Shown here piece by piece: positions 56,460 through 64,000 of a DNA stretch of 64,000 bases. The translations under genes were made by a program, and so were the position numbers. Where the stretch lies: assembly GCF_022179405.1 (NCBI RefSeq), contig NZ_BPQT01000007.1, positions 1-64,000 on the forward strand, read 5' to 3'. The DNA comes from Methylobacterium marchantiae. Lineage in GTDB: Bacteria; Pseudomonadota; Alphaproteobacteria; Rhizobiales; Beijerinckiaceae. Position 1 is the first letter of the stretch. Every line of letters begins with the position of its first letter. Below the pieces are notes generated by a model. That model was not told where the DNA came from, ran no database searches, and worked only from the letters and a program-made list of their open reading frames with translations.

Positions 56460-56957
56460 GGGGCTTCGCTCTCCGTGAGCCTTACGGCGCCCGGAAAGAG
56501 CAGCCGACAGCCGCCGGCAGCATCGGACCGGCTCGGATTCGATCCTGTGCGGGAATGGTAAACCAATCCTTGCATTCGCTCCGTTCGGCCGGGGGCAGTG
56601 CCGGCACGTTGTTCGCAAGATCACCCGCATTGAGGACCGGACCATCCATCGGCGACCATCGCTGTTGGGACAATTCGGCAGGTCAGGAGGGCCGAATGCC
56701 TCGGCGCGTCCAAGAGATCGTCGATGGCGCGACGGCGGCACATTTTAATCCAGCTCCGTGACACTTTTATACGGCTATCCATCTCTTTGCGAAGATCAAA
56801 TTCAACACTAAAAAAGTAATTAAATACGCTAAATTGTAAAAAATCGGATAAGTATAGAAAATTCAGGTCATAATTGCACTTATTAATCCAACATTAAATT
56901 CCATCACGCCAACTTGGCGGCATCTAATCATACATTTCCATTTAGATTATCGCTTCG
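56460..56957. other. Gap with AT-rich block and dyad before the chemotaxis gene
   Basis: 498 bp without a gene. The left 300 bp are GC-rich and should hold the ftsW promoter on the minus strand. From about 56762 to 56957 the DNA is strikingly AT-rich, the richest stretch of this size in the window, with long A and T runs. A perfect 13-bp dyad CGCCAA-C-TTGGCG (56907-56919) lies 39 bp before the chemotaxis gene start and could be an operator. Confidence 0.6.
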
Positions 56958-58650
56958 ATGAAGTCGTTCAACAACCTCGGTCTTTTGGTCAAGATCATCA
57001 TCCCACTAGTCTTGACGGCAGCAATTTCTGCGGGACTCGTGGGCTATGCACGCTATTCCATGACCCGGATCGCCGATCAGACGCGGGCGATCGCGAAGGT
57101 CCAGGCCGCACGACAGAACCATGTCCTCACTCTGCAGATCAGCGTCACCGAAGCGACGGTTCAGAATCGGAATATCCTGCTGGAACAGGATGCCAAGAAA
57201 ATAGAGACCTACATCGTCAGGCAGGATGCGGCCATCAGAGCGGCGCAAGGCGCGCAGGCCAGCCTCGCGAATTTGGCGGATACGCCAGAACGGGCAGCGC
57301 GGAACGCGGCCCTTCAAGCGGCCGTGGACGGCTACTTCGCCGTCCTGACCCGCTCGACGGCCGCCGGACTGAAGAACGACCTCCGGGACCGGAACGGACA
57401 TCGCACAGAAGGAGGCCGCGCCCCTGCGTGCGAAGCTGCGCGAGCAGATCTCAGAGCGGATCGCAGTGATCGACAGGGAACTGAACGAGAGCGCCGATCA
57501 GGCGGACCGGATCGCCGAGTCCACTTCGGTCTTGATGATTGTGTCCGCCGTGATCGGTCTCGGGTCGGCAATGGCGATCGCCGCCGCCATCGTCGTCTTG
57601 GGGATTTCCCGCCCGGTGAACGGCATGACGGCATCCATGGGCCGCCTCGCCGCGGGTGATCTCGACGTGACAGTCGAGGGCACCGACCGTAAGGACGAGA
57701 TCGGCCTACTCGCGCGCGCCCTTGAGGTGTTCAAGCGCAACGCCATCGACGCGCGTCAGATGGCGATGGAGCAGGAAGCGGAGAACCAGGCCAAGATGCG
57801 GAGGGCCGACGCCCTCAGCGACCTGACCGCTCGGTTCGAGACCAATGTCTCGACTCTGACCCAGGGGCTGGCGGGCGCCGCCACAGAGATGGAGGCCACC
57901 GCCCAGTCCCTATCGGCGACCGCCGACCAGTCGATCCAGCAGGCCTCCACGGTGGCGAGCGCGGCGGAAGAAACCTCCGCTAACGTCCAAACCGTCGCCG
58001 CCGCCAGCGAGGAGATGTCCACGTCGATCCAGGAGATCGTGACCCAGGTGACCCAATCCTCGGACATGGCCCAACAGGCCGTGGCGGATACCCGCCGGAC
58101 TGAGGCCACCGTGAAGCGGTTGGCGGAGGTCGCCGACAGTATCACCGATGTCGTCGCCATGATCTCGACCATCGCCGGCCAGACCAACCTCCTCGCCCTG
58201 AACGCAACCATCGAGGCGGCACGCGCCGGCGAGGCGGGACGCGGCTTCGCGGTGGTGGCCACGGAGGTCAAGGAACTCGCCGGGCAAACGGCCCGGGCCA
58301 CCGAGGACATCCGGATCAAGATCAGCGAGATCCAGGGCGCGACCGGCGAGGTCGTGTCCGACATCACCCGCATCGGCAGGTCCATCACCGACATGTCGAC
58401 TTATTCCAACGGCATCGCCGCCGCCATGGAGCAGCAGGGTGCGGCCACCCGCGAGATCGCCCGCAACGTGCAGGAGGCCGCGCAGGGCACCCAGGAGGTG
58501 ACGAGCAACATCACGAACGTGCGGATGGGCGCAAGTTCGACCGGTGCGGCCGCAGCCCAGGTGCTCGGCGCGGCAAAGGAGTTGTCGCGGTACTCTGAAA
58601 ACCTCGGCCACGAAGTGTCGACGTTCCTGGCCGGGGTGAAGGCCGCCTGA
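56958..58650 (+). pseudogene. Methyl-accepting chemotaxis protein, frameshifted
   Basis: Two overlapping frames together make one MCP of about 563 residues. The first frame, from ATG 56958, encodes a cytoplasmic tip, TM1 (about 10-32) and a four-helix-bundle ligand domain. The second encodes TM2 (about 187-215), a HAMP domain and a complete signalling domain with the hairpin tip [24 protein letters not shown] (near 403-430, abbreviated). They are out of register by one base. Removing one C at 57389-57390 restores [13 protein letters not shown] and joins them. Either the gene is inactivated or the base is a sequencing error; everything else is intact. No Shine-Dalgarno is obvious. The AT-rich upstream block suggests acquisition or strong regulation. 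Confidence 0.85.
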
Positions 58651-58715
58651 CCTCATTCCGCCTCCGGCCCTGCTTAGGGCTAGAAACACTGCAGGGTTGA
58701 GGACGTGAAACCGGC

Positions 58716-58931
58716 TCAGCGGCGCATCGACTTGAACCCGCAGGTGGGGCCGTTGTCCCGGTAGCCGGCGGGGCAGCGGCGGACGCAGGCGCCGGCCGCG
58801 AATTTCAACGGCGGGTGGCAAGCATTGCGGACGCTCCGCGGCCGGAACTCGTAATCCTGAGCCGGGCCGGCCATCGCCTCTCCACCGAAGGTCAGACAGG
58901 CAGCAAGGAGCAGGGCGAGACGCGAGATCAT
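58716..58931 (-). CDS. Small Cys-rich secreted protein (paralogue A)
   Basis: A 71-residue protein with a signal peptide (MISRLALLLAACLTFGGEAMA-G). The mature part ends in CHPPLKFAAGACVRRCPAGYRD, then C and FKSMRR. Four cysteines are spaced C-x10-C-x3-C-x10-C, suggesting two disulfides. No named family is recognised. It is a paralogue of the next upstream gene (59021-59251); both read leftward. The start is set by the signal peptide, since the ribosome-binding site is weak (GGAAA). Confidence 0.7.
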   Translation of the reverse strand: MISRLALLLAACLTFGGEAMAGPAQDYEFRPRSVRNACHPPLKFAAGACVRRCPAGYRDNGPTCGFKSMRR

Positions 58932-59020
58932 GGCGGTTTCCAGTCGAGGGGACATCCCCGCATCCCGCCGCGACCTCGTCGATTCGGTCAAGGCCGCCTA
59001 AGGAATAGGGCGGCCGCGTC

Positions 59021-59251
59021 TCAGCGGTTCATGTTCTTGAAACGGCAGTAACCCCGACCCGTGTCGCGATACCCCGCCGGGCAGCGCCGAACGCAGGCCC
59101 CGGCGGCGAATTTGAGAGGCGGCTTGCACATGCCGCCGAACCGCTTCTCGCGATCCATCGCGTATTTCGCCTCCCCCGGCGTGGAGAGCGCGACGCTTCC
59201 CAAGGGAACGGCGACCATCAGCGCGAGGAAGGTGGCGAAGCGCAGAGTCAT
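59021..59251 (-). CDS. Small Cys-rich secreted protein (paralogue B)
   Basis: A 76-residue protein with a signal peptide (MTLRFATFLALMVAVPLG, cleavage near the GEA-K site). The C-terminus CKPPLKFAAGACVRRCPAGYRD...CRFKNMNR repeats the block in paralogue A almost residue for residue, including all four cysteines. The DNA of the two copies is clearly diverged at third positions, so the duplication is not recent. The part between the signal peptide and the Cys block differs. Function unknown; a periplasmic or surface role is inferred. Confidence 0.7.
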   Translation of the reverse strand: MTLRFATFLALMVAVPLGSVALSTPGEAKYAMDREKRFGGMCKPPLKFAAGACVRRCPAGYRDTGRGYCRFKNMNR

Positions 59252-59343
59252 CGGAACATTCGGAAAGAGGGGGACTGGCGGACAATGCGCGCGCGCCCGA
59301 TCAGTTCGATTCCGGACGCATCCAGCCCTCCCGCCCGGCCTCG

Positions 59344-60330
59344 TCAGGCCGCCTTGCAATCATAAAACCCTTCGCGGATCGCCTCCGGATCGAGCTTGCG
59401 GCCGATGAAGACAACGCGGGAGACGCGGCTCTCGTCCTCCTTCCACGGCCCCTGGAGATCGCCGTCGAGGATCTGGTGGACGCCCTGGAAGACGAAGCGC
59501 TGGGGCTCATCGGGGAAGGCGACGATGCCCTTGCAGCGCAGGATGTCCGGTCCCTGGACCTGAGTCAGGGTCGAGATCCAGGGCATGAACTTCTCCGGAT
59601 CCACCGGGCCGTCGATCCGGGCCGAGACCGACTGCATCTCGTCGTCGTGGTGATGGTGATGGCCCTCTTCAAGAAAGTCGGGCTCGATATCGAGGATGCG
59701 CGAGAGATCGAACGCGTTGCGGTCGAGCACCTGATCGAGGGGGACGTCGCAGCGGCTAGTGCGGTGGACCTTGGCATAGGGGTTGATCGAGCGGATCAGG
59801 CCCTCGACGCGGTCGAGATCCGCGGGCTCCACGAGGTCCGCCTTGTTGAGCAGGATCACGTCGGCAAAGGCGATCTGATTCTTGGCCTCGGGCGCGTCCT
59901 TCAGGCGGTCGGCCAGCCATTTCGCGTCGGCCACCGTCACCACCGCGTCGAGGCGGGCGGCGCTGCCCACATCCTCGTCGATGAAGAAGGTCTGGGCCAC
60001 TGGCGCCGGGTCGGCGAGGCCGGTGGTCTCGACGATGATCGCGTCGAACTTGCCGCGCCGCTTCACGAGGCCGTCCATGATGCGGATGAGGTCACCGCGC
60101 ACGGTGCAGCAGACGCAGCCGTTGTTCATCTCGAACACTTCCTCGTCGGCGCCAATGACGAGGTCGTTGTCGATGCCGATCTCGCCGAACTCGTTGACGA
60201 TGACGGCGTAGCGCTTGCCGTGGTTCTCGGTGAGGATGCGGTTGAGGAGCGTGGTCTTTCCGGCTCCGAGATAGCCGGTGAGCACGGTCACGGGGATCTT
60301 CGAGGAGGCGGGGGACGGGCTGTCGGACAT
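59344..60330 (-). CDS. CobW/COG0523 family metal-chaperone GTPase
   Basis: A 328-residue G3E GTPase. Walker A GYLGAGKT is at 19-26, and the metal-binding CxCC motif (C72, C74, C75) follows in [11 protein letters not shown]. The G4 motif NKAD is at 162-165. A histidine run H224-H228 ([10 protein letters not shown]) lies in the linker to the C-terminal CobW_C domain. Members deliver zinc or other metals to client enzymes. No zinc-uptake or cobalamin gene is adjacent, so which metal is served is not clear. It overlaps nothing and lies 53 bp downstream of the TetR gene, possibly in the same transcript. Confidence 0.9.
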   Translation of the reverse strand: MSDSPSPASSKIPVTVLTGYLGAGKTTLLNRILTENHGKRYAVIVNEFGEIGIDNDLVIGADEEVFEMNNGCVCCTVRGDLIRIMDGLVKRRGKFDAIIVETTGLADPAPVAQTFFIDEDVGSAARLDAVVTVADAKWLADRLKDAPEAKNQIAFADVILLNKADLVEPADLDRVEGLIRSINPYAKVHRTSRCDVPLDQVLDRNAFDLSRILDIEPDFLEEGHHHHHDDEMQSVSARIDGPVDPEKFMPWISTLTQVQGPDILRCKGIVAFPDEPQRFVFQGVHQILDGDLQGPWKEDESRVSRVVFIGRKLDPEAIREGFYDCKAA

Positions 60331-60383
60331 GCAAGGCTCTTCGGGTTCGCAGGGGTTCCCCCGCGTCGGATGTGTGATGGCTG

Positions 60384-60998
60384 TTATATTGTATCATCCC
60401 TCCCCGATGAAAGGGCGTTCCGTGATCCCGTCCGAGGGGGTTTGAGGCTATCGCAGAGGGTCGCGAGGGTGGAGCGGAAGCCGGCCGATCCGGCGAGGAG
60501 CCGCTCCAGCAGGAGCGCGCCCTCCAAGGTCGCCACCACCATCCGGGCCGTAGCAGCGGGGTCGAGACCGGGGCGCAGGCTCCCGTCGGCACATCCGTCG
60601 GCGAGGACACGCTCCAGCCACGCGATGTGCTTGTCGAAAAACTGCGCGATGTCTGCGCGCAGGACGTCCGGCAGGGTGTCCATCTCGATGGCGAGCACCG
60701 CGCAGAGGCAACCGAGCCCGTCCTCGACACCTGCAAGGTAATACCGACCATAGGCCTCGACCCGCGCGACCGCGTCGGATTGCAGGGAGAGGATAGAGCC
60801 AAGAGCCTCGTCGTAGCGGGCATCGTAGGCCCGCACCAATGCGACGGCGAGGTCGGTCTTCGTCCGGAAATGGTGGTGGATGCTCGCCTTGCGGATGTTC
60901 ACCGCCTCGGCGAGGTCGCCGTAGCTGAAACCGGAATAGCCCCGACCACGCACCAGGACCTCGGCCTGGGCCAGCAGTTCTGCTCTGGTATCTCTCAT
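60384..60998 (-). CDS. TetR-family transcriptional regulator
   Basis: A 204-residue regulator from ATG 60998; the frame extends 88 codons upstream without support. The N-terminal helix-turn-helix ([28 protein letters not shown], near 22-49, abbreviated) is typical of TetR proteins; the C-terminal part matches the TetR_C ligand domain of AcrR/YxaF-like members. It is divergent from the metallo-hydrolase operon 183 bp away and in line with the cobW gene, so either could be its target. Confidence 0.88.
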   Translation of the reverse strand: MRDTRAELLAQAEVLVRGRGYSGFSYGDLAEAVNIRKASIHHHFRTKTDLAVALVRAYDARYDEALGSILSLQSDAVARVEAYGRYYLAGVEDGLGCLCAVLAIEMDTLPDVLRADIAQFFDKHIAWLERVLADGCADGSLRPGLDPAATARMVVATLEGALLLERLLAGSAGFRSTLATLCDSLKPPRTGSRNALSSGRDDTI

Positions 60999-61180
60999 CG
61001 TCCGTCGACTTTTCGCCTCACCGAATGGGTTGCGGCCACGAAGGCGTGATGCATCCGCGACGGTCCACGTCTTGTGTACCGTTGACGCCAGCGAAAATCT
61101 ACCTGCTAGATGGTAGCCATAAAAATGGGAGGATATTGCATGTCGGCTCTCGCCGTCGGCCAGCCGTTGCAGGATATGCC

Positions 61181-62128
61181 ATGACGGCGTATTCGATGCG
61201 GAGCCTGACCACGCGCCGGTCCGCGCTCTTCGGCGGCCTTTGTCTTTGCTGCCTGCCCACACTCGGCCGCGCGGCCGGGCTGTTCACCATGGACGAGGTC
61301 GGAACGGGCATCTTCATGCGGCGCGGGCTCGACGCCGAGGCGACGCCCGAGAACGATGACGCCATCGCCAATATCGGCTTCGTCGTCGGCGACACGTCGG
61401 TGCTCGTAACGGAGACCGGTGGAAGCCTCTCCGACGGGCTATGGCTCCGCTCGGAGATCAGGAAGCGCACGGACAAGCCGATCAGCCACGTGGTGCTCAC
61501 CCACGTCCATCCCGACCATTGCTTCGGCGCGGAAGCGTTCGTGCAGGACAAGCCGGTTTTCATCGGCCACCACGCCCTGCGCTCGGCCCTCGATTCGCGT
61601 GGAGATTTCTACCGGACACGCCTTGTCGATATCCTCGGCGCCGACAGGGCCGGCTCTGTGGTCTATCCGACGATGGACGTGGCCGAGACTGCGGAGGTCG
61701 ATCTCGGCGGGCGCGCCCTGCGCTTCACCGCGCACGGGACTGCCCATACCAATTGCGACCTCTCCATGATCGACGCGCGGACGGGAATCCTGTTTCCGGC
61801 CGATCTCCTCTTCGTCACCCGAATCCCGTCCCTCGACGGCAGCCTTCTCGGCTGGCTGAAAGAGGTGGAGACGCTGAAGGGAACGGGAGCGTCGAAGGCC
61901 GTACCGGGCCACGGGCCGACCCTCGTCGACGCTGCGCCCGCCTTCGCCGACCTGACGCGCTACCTCACGACGTTGCGCGACGAGACCCGCAAGGCGATCG
62001 CCGCCGATCAGCCCATCGACAGGGCGATCGACAGCATCGGTCAGGCCGAGCGAGAGAAATGGGTCCTGTTCGACACCTATAACGGCCGCAACGTCACTCA
62101 GGCCTACAAGGAGCTTGAGTGGGAATGA
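61181..62128 (+). CDS. Quinoprotein-relay zinc metallohydrolase (MBL fold)
   Basis: A 315-residue exported metallo-beta-lactamase-fold protein. ATG 61181 has AGGA seven bases upstream. The N-terminus has a twin-arginine-like signal (TTRRSALFGGLCLCCLP). Metal ligands are in HVHPDHCFGAE (H108, H110, D112, H113), GTAHTNCD and PGHGP. It resembles SoxH-related hydrolases that travel with PQQ-dependent dehydrogenase systems. The downstream SoxYZ-like and CXXXCW genes support that assignment. The stop is 35 bp before the next start, so it opens an operon that continues beyond the window. Confidence 0.82.
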   Translation: MTAYSMRSLTTRRSALFGGLCLCCLPTLGRAAGLFTMDEVGTGIFMRRGLDAEATPENDDAIANIGFVVGDTSVLVTETGGSLSDGLWLRSEIRKRTDKPISHVVLTHVHPDHCFGAEAFVQDKPVFIGHHALRSALDSRGDFYRTRLVDILGADRAGSVVYPTMDVAETAEVDLGGRALRFTAHGTAHTNCDLSMIDARTGILFPADLLFVTRIPSLDGSLLGWLKEVETLKGTGASKAVPGHGPTLVDAAPAFADLTRYLTTLRDETRKAIAADQPIDRAIDSIGQAEREKWVLFDTYNGRNVTQAYKELEWE

Positions 62129-62163
62129 GCGCGCGCCACATCATCACGAAGAGGAGAAACGCC

Positions 62164-63009
62164 ATGACGACCTTCACACCGATCGGAATGTCCGCGACCA
62201 AGCGATCCTTCACCGCTGCGCTGTGCCTGTCCGCCGCCGTGCTGGCGGGGTGGCCCGCCTTCGCCGCCGGTGCGAGCGACACCGATGCCGAGCGGCTCGA
62301 ACGCTGGCAGGAGATTTCCAAGTCGATCTTCGGTGACCGCAAACTCGAGCCGACGGACGCGCTGATCAAGGTCGACGCTCCGCCGCGCGCTCTCGACGCC
62401 GCTCTCGTTCCGATCACGCTGACGATGCCGGAGAAGGACAGGATCGCCGCCATCCATCTCATCATCGACGACAACCCGTCGCCTTACGCGGCCCACATCA
62501 CCTTCGGCCCCGCTGCCGACCCGAGCGAGGTCAAGCTCCGCGTGCGGATCAACAACTACACCAACGTCCACGCCGTGGCCGAGACCAAGGATGGAAAGCT
62601 CTACGAGGCGGTGAAGTTCGTGAAGGCATCGGGCGGCTGCTCGGCGCCCATGGGCATGAGCGACGAAGAAGCACTGAAGGGCGCCGGGGACATGAAGATG
62701 AAGTTTGCGGAAGGGGGCGCCGGCAAGCCGATGGAAGCGACGCTGATGATCCGCCACCCGAACTTCAGCGGGATGCAGATGAACCAAGTCACGCGCGACT
62801 ATACCCCGGCCCGCTACATCAACAAGCTCGACGTCTCCGCCAATGGGAAGCTCGTCTTCTCGATGAACGGCGACATCTCCATCGCCTCGAACCCGGTGAT
62901 CAACTTCGGCCTCGCCCCTGATTCTAAGGGCCCGATCAAGGTCGTCGCCATGGACAACCAACAGGGTCATTGGGAACATAGCTTCAACACGCCGAGCCCG
63001 AGCAACTGA
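62164..63009 (+). CDS. SoxYZ-like fused sulfur carrier
   Basis: A 281-residue periplasmic protein. ATG 62164 follows AGAGGAGAA; the signal peptide is cleaved near AFA-A. A SoxY-like domain (about 45-165) ends in a single cysteine C159 within SGGCSAPMG. That corresponds to the swinging-arm cysteine of SoxY, although here it lies mid-protein rather than at the C-terminus. A SoxZ-like domain follows (about 180-280). This fused form is known from quinoprotein-dehydrogenase-associated loci rather than thiosulfate oxidation clusters. Confidence 0.82.
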   Translation: MTTFTPIGMSATKRSFTAALCLSAAVLAGWPAFAAGASDTDAERLERWQEISKSIFGDRKLEPTDALIKVDAPPRALDAALVPITLTMPEKDRIAAIHLIIDDNPSPYAAHITFGPAADPSEVKLRVRINNYTNVHAVAETKDGKLYEAVKFVKASGGCSAPMGMSDEEALKGAGDMKMKFAEGGAGKPMEATLMIRHPNFSGMQMNQVTRDYTPARYINKLDVSANGKLVFSMNGDISIASNPVINFGLAPDSKGPIKVVAMDNQQGHWEHSFNTPSPSN

Positions 63010-63024
63010 GAAGGGATTTCCCCC

Positions 63025-63624
63025 ATGATCCGCATTGTCTCAGCCGCGGCCCTCACTCTCTTCGCCCTGTCCGGCTCAGTTCCTCCCGTCCACGCGGCGG
63101 GCCCTGCCGATTCGCCGGTCAACGTGCCGGAGCCAGAGGGGTTCTGGACCGGGGCACCGAAGGGCTACACGCCCAAGACCCTCAAGGGCGCGACCGTTGT
63201 CGACATCGACGCCCTCGACTCGCTCGCCGCCGAGAAACCGGTGATGATCGACGTGGCTCTGGCCGACCAGAAGCCGGCGGGCTTCCCCACCGACAGACCC
63301 TGGCTGCCGGCCCATCGTTCGATCCCGGGCAGCGTCTGGATGCCCGGGGCGGGGGCGGCACCAATGGACCCGGCGCGGGAGGCACAGTTTCTCTCCCGCG
63401 TCGCGTATCTCACCGGCGGCGACAAATCGAAGCCGGTGGTGACCTTCTGCCACCCCGAATGCTGGGGTAGCTGGAACGCCGCCAAGCGGCTCGTGCAGAA
63501 TGGCTATTCCCGTGTCCATTGGTTTGCCGACGGTGTCGAGGGCTGGCAGGACAGGCACGACACCACGATTCTCAAGGTGGATGCTGCCTGGGCCGCCAAG
63601 CCTGCCGGCGAGGCCCAGCGATAG
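63025..63624 (+). CDS. PQQ-associated CXXXCW rhodanese-like protein
   Basis: A 199-residue exported protein with a signal peptide ending near HAA-G. The rhodanese-like fold carries FCHPECWGSWNAAKR, with C142 and C146 spaced by three residues and W147 after, the hallmark of the PQQ-dependent-catabolism-associated family. It starts 15 bp after the SoxYZ-like gene. A role in sulfur transfer or thiol redox for a quinoprotein pathway is inferred from family and position. Confidence 0.85.
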   Translation: MIRIVSAAALTLFALSGSVPPVHAAGPADSPVNVPEPEGFWTGAPKGYTPKTLKGATVVDIDALDSLAAEKPVMIDVALADQKPAGFPTDRPWLPAHRSIPGSVWMPGAGAAPMDPAREAQFLSRVAYLTGGDKSKPVVTFCHPECWGSWNAAKRLVQNGYSRVHWFADGVEGWQDRHDTTILKVDAAWAAKPAGEAQR

Positions 63625-63699
63625 CGACGGGAGAGGCGAGCCGGCCTGCAGGATCGCAGCCGGCTCCGACCCGCACTCCCCACCGAACGAGACACCGCA

Positions 63700-64000
63700 A
63701 TGATCAGCCGTCGTGCACTCTTTCTCCTGATGGGCTTCTTCGCCTCCAGCATCCCCAGCACCGCGTCGGCCGCGGAGCCGTTCGATGAAGCAGGCTTCGC
63801 TGCCGCCCAAGCCGCCGGCCGGCCGATCATCGTGGAGGTGACGGCCCCTTGGTGCCCGATCTGCAAGACCCAGCGACCCATCCTGAAGGCGCTGTCCGAA
63901 CAGACGCGTTTCAAGAATCTCGCTATCTACGAGATCGATTTCGATACTCAGAAGGCCCTGATGCGCCGGTTCGGCGCGCGCATGCAGAGCACGCTCATCG
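63700..64000 (+). CDS. Thioredoxin-like protein, partial at right edge
   Basis: An open frame from ATG 63700 that runs off the window after 100 codons. A signal peptide (MISRRALFLLMGFFASSIPSTASA, shortened here) with an RR pair precedes a thioredoxin fold with WCPIC (C52 and C55) near its N-terminus. The CPIC active site and periplasmic address suggest a DsbD/TlpA-like reductant for the SoxYZ-like carrier or the CXXXCW protein. The C-terminus is not visible. Confidence 0.78.
   Translation, partial: MISRRALFLLMGFFASSIPSTASAAEPFDEAGFAAAQAAGRPIIVEVTAPWCPICKTQRPILKALSEQTRFKNLAIYEIDFDTQKALMRRFGARMQSTLI

Overview
The window reads as chromosomal DNA of a high-GC alphaproteobacterium, most likely Methylobacteriaceae (Methylobacterium/Methylorubrum). 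Supporting signs are the dense GC-rich coding, a phosphoribulokinase/CbbR-type locus with no RuBisCO in view, a NepR-type anti-sigma factor, Irr-like iron boxes, a very long FtsZ linker, and a PQQ-associated SoxYZ/zinc-hydrolase/rhodanese module. This assignment is inference; no rRNA or tRNA gene is present to anchor it.

Layout. 1-7.2 kb: yebC, then a leftward sugar-phosphate operon (fbp-prk-rpe-cbbY) divergent from a LysR/CbbR-type regulator that is translationally coupled to a ferredoxin-reductase-type flavoprotein. 7.2-14 kb: nested inverted repeats, a small XRE protein, a secreted META-domain protein, cysK, a DUF2254 membrane protein followed by three small disordered proteins, and an acyl-CoA synthetase. 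14-19.4 kb: a one-gene Type IIG restriction-modification enzyme and typA. 19.4-28.3 kb: an iron acquisition island with an AraC regulator, TonB siderophore receptor, two PepSY membrane proteins, DUF3325 and DUF3649 proteins and an M20 hydrolase; an Irr-box-like palindrome lies upstream of each arm. 28.3-34.2 kb: a 1956-residue DUF4011/SF1 helicase/Vsr-like nuclease/DUF3320 protein of the type reported as the anti-phage gene hhe. 34.2-35.3 kb: a small membrane protein with its own terminator and two upstream dyads, then a gene-poor stretch.

35.3-41 kb is the phosphate operon pstSCAB-phoU-phoB behind a three-repeat Pho box; phoR is absent. A small coiled-coil protein and an orphan NepR-like anti-sigma factor follow. 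41.8-56.5 kb is one long leftward block of envelope and division genes (ftsW-murG-murC-DUF559-murB-ddl-ftsQ-ftsA-ftsZ, then lpxC, bamD, recN). It is the distal half of a dcw cluster, with a DUF559 endonuclease-like gene wedged between murC and murB.

56.5-64 kb: an AT-rich block, a methyl-accepting chemotaxis gene broken by a one-base frameshift, two paralogous small Cys-rich secreted proteins, a CobW-type GTPase, a TetR regulator, and a rightward periplasmic operon (metallo-hydrolase, SoxYZ-like carrier, CXXXCW rhodanese, thioredoxin-like protein) that runs off the right edge. The stretches most unlike housekeeping DNA are the iron island with its paired boxes, the giant helicase, the Type IIG enzyme, the orphan NepR, the repeat-tailed DUF559 gene and the terminal quinoprotein-relay operon.
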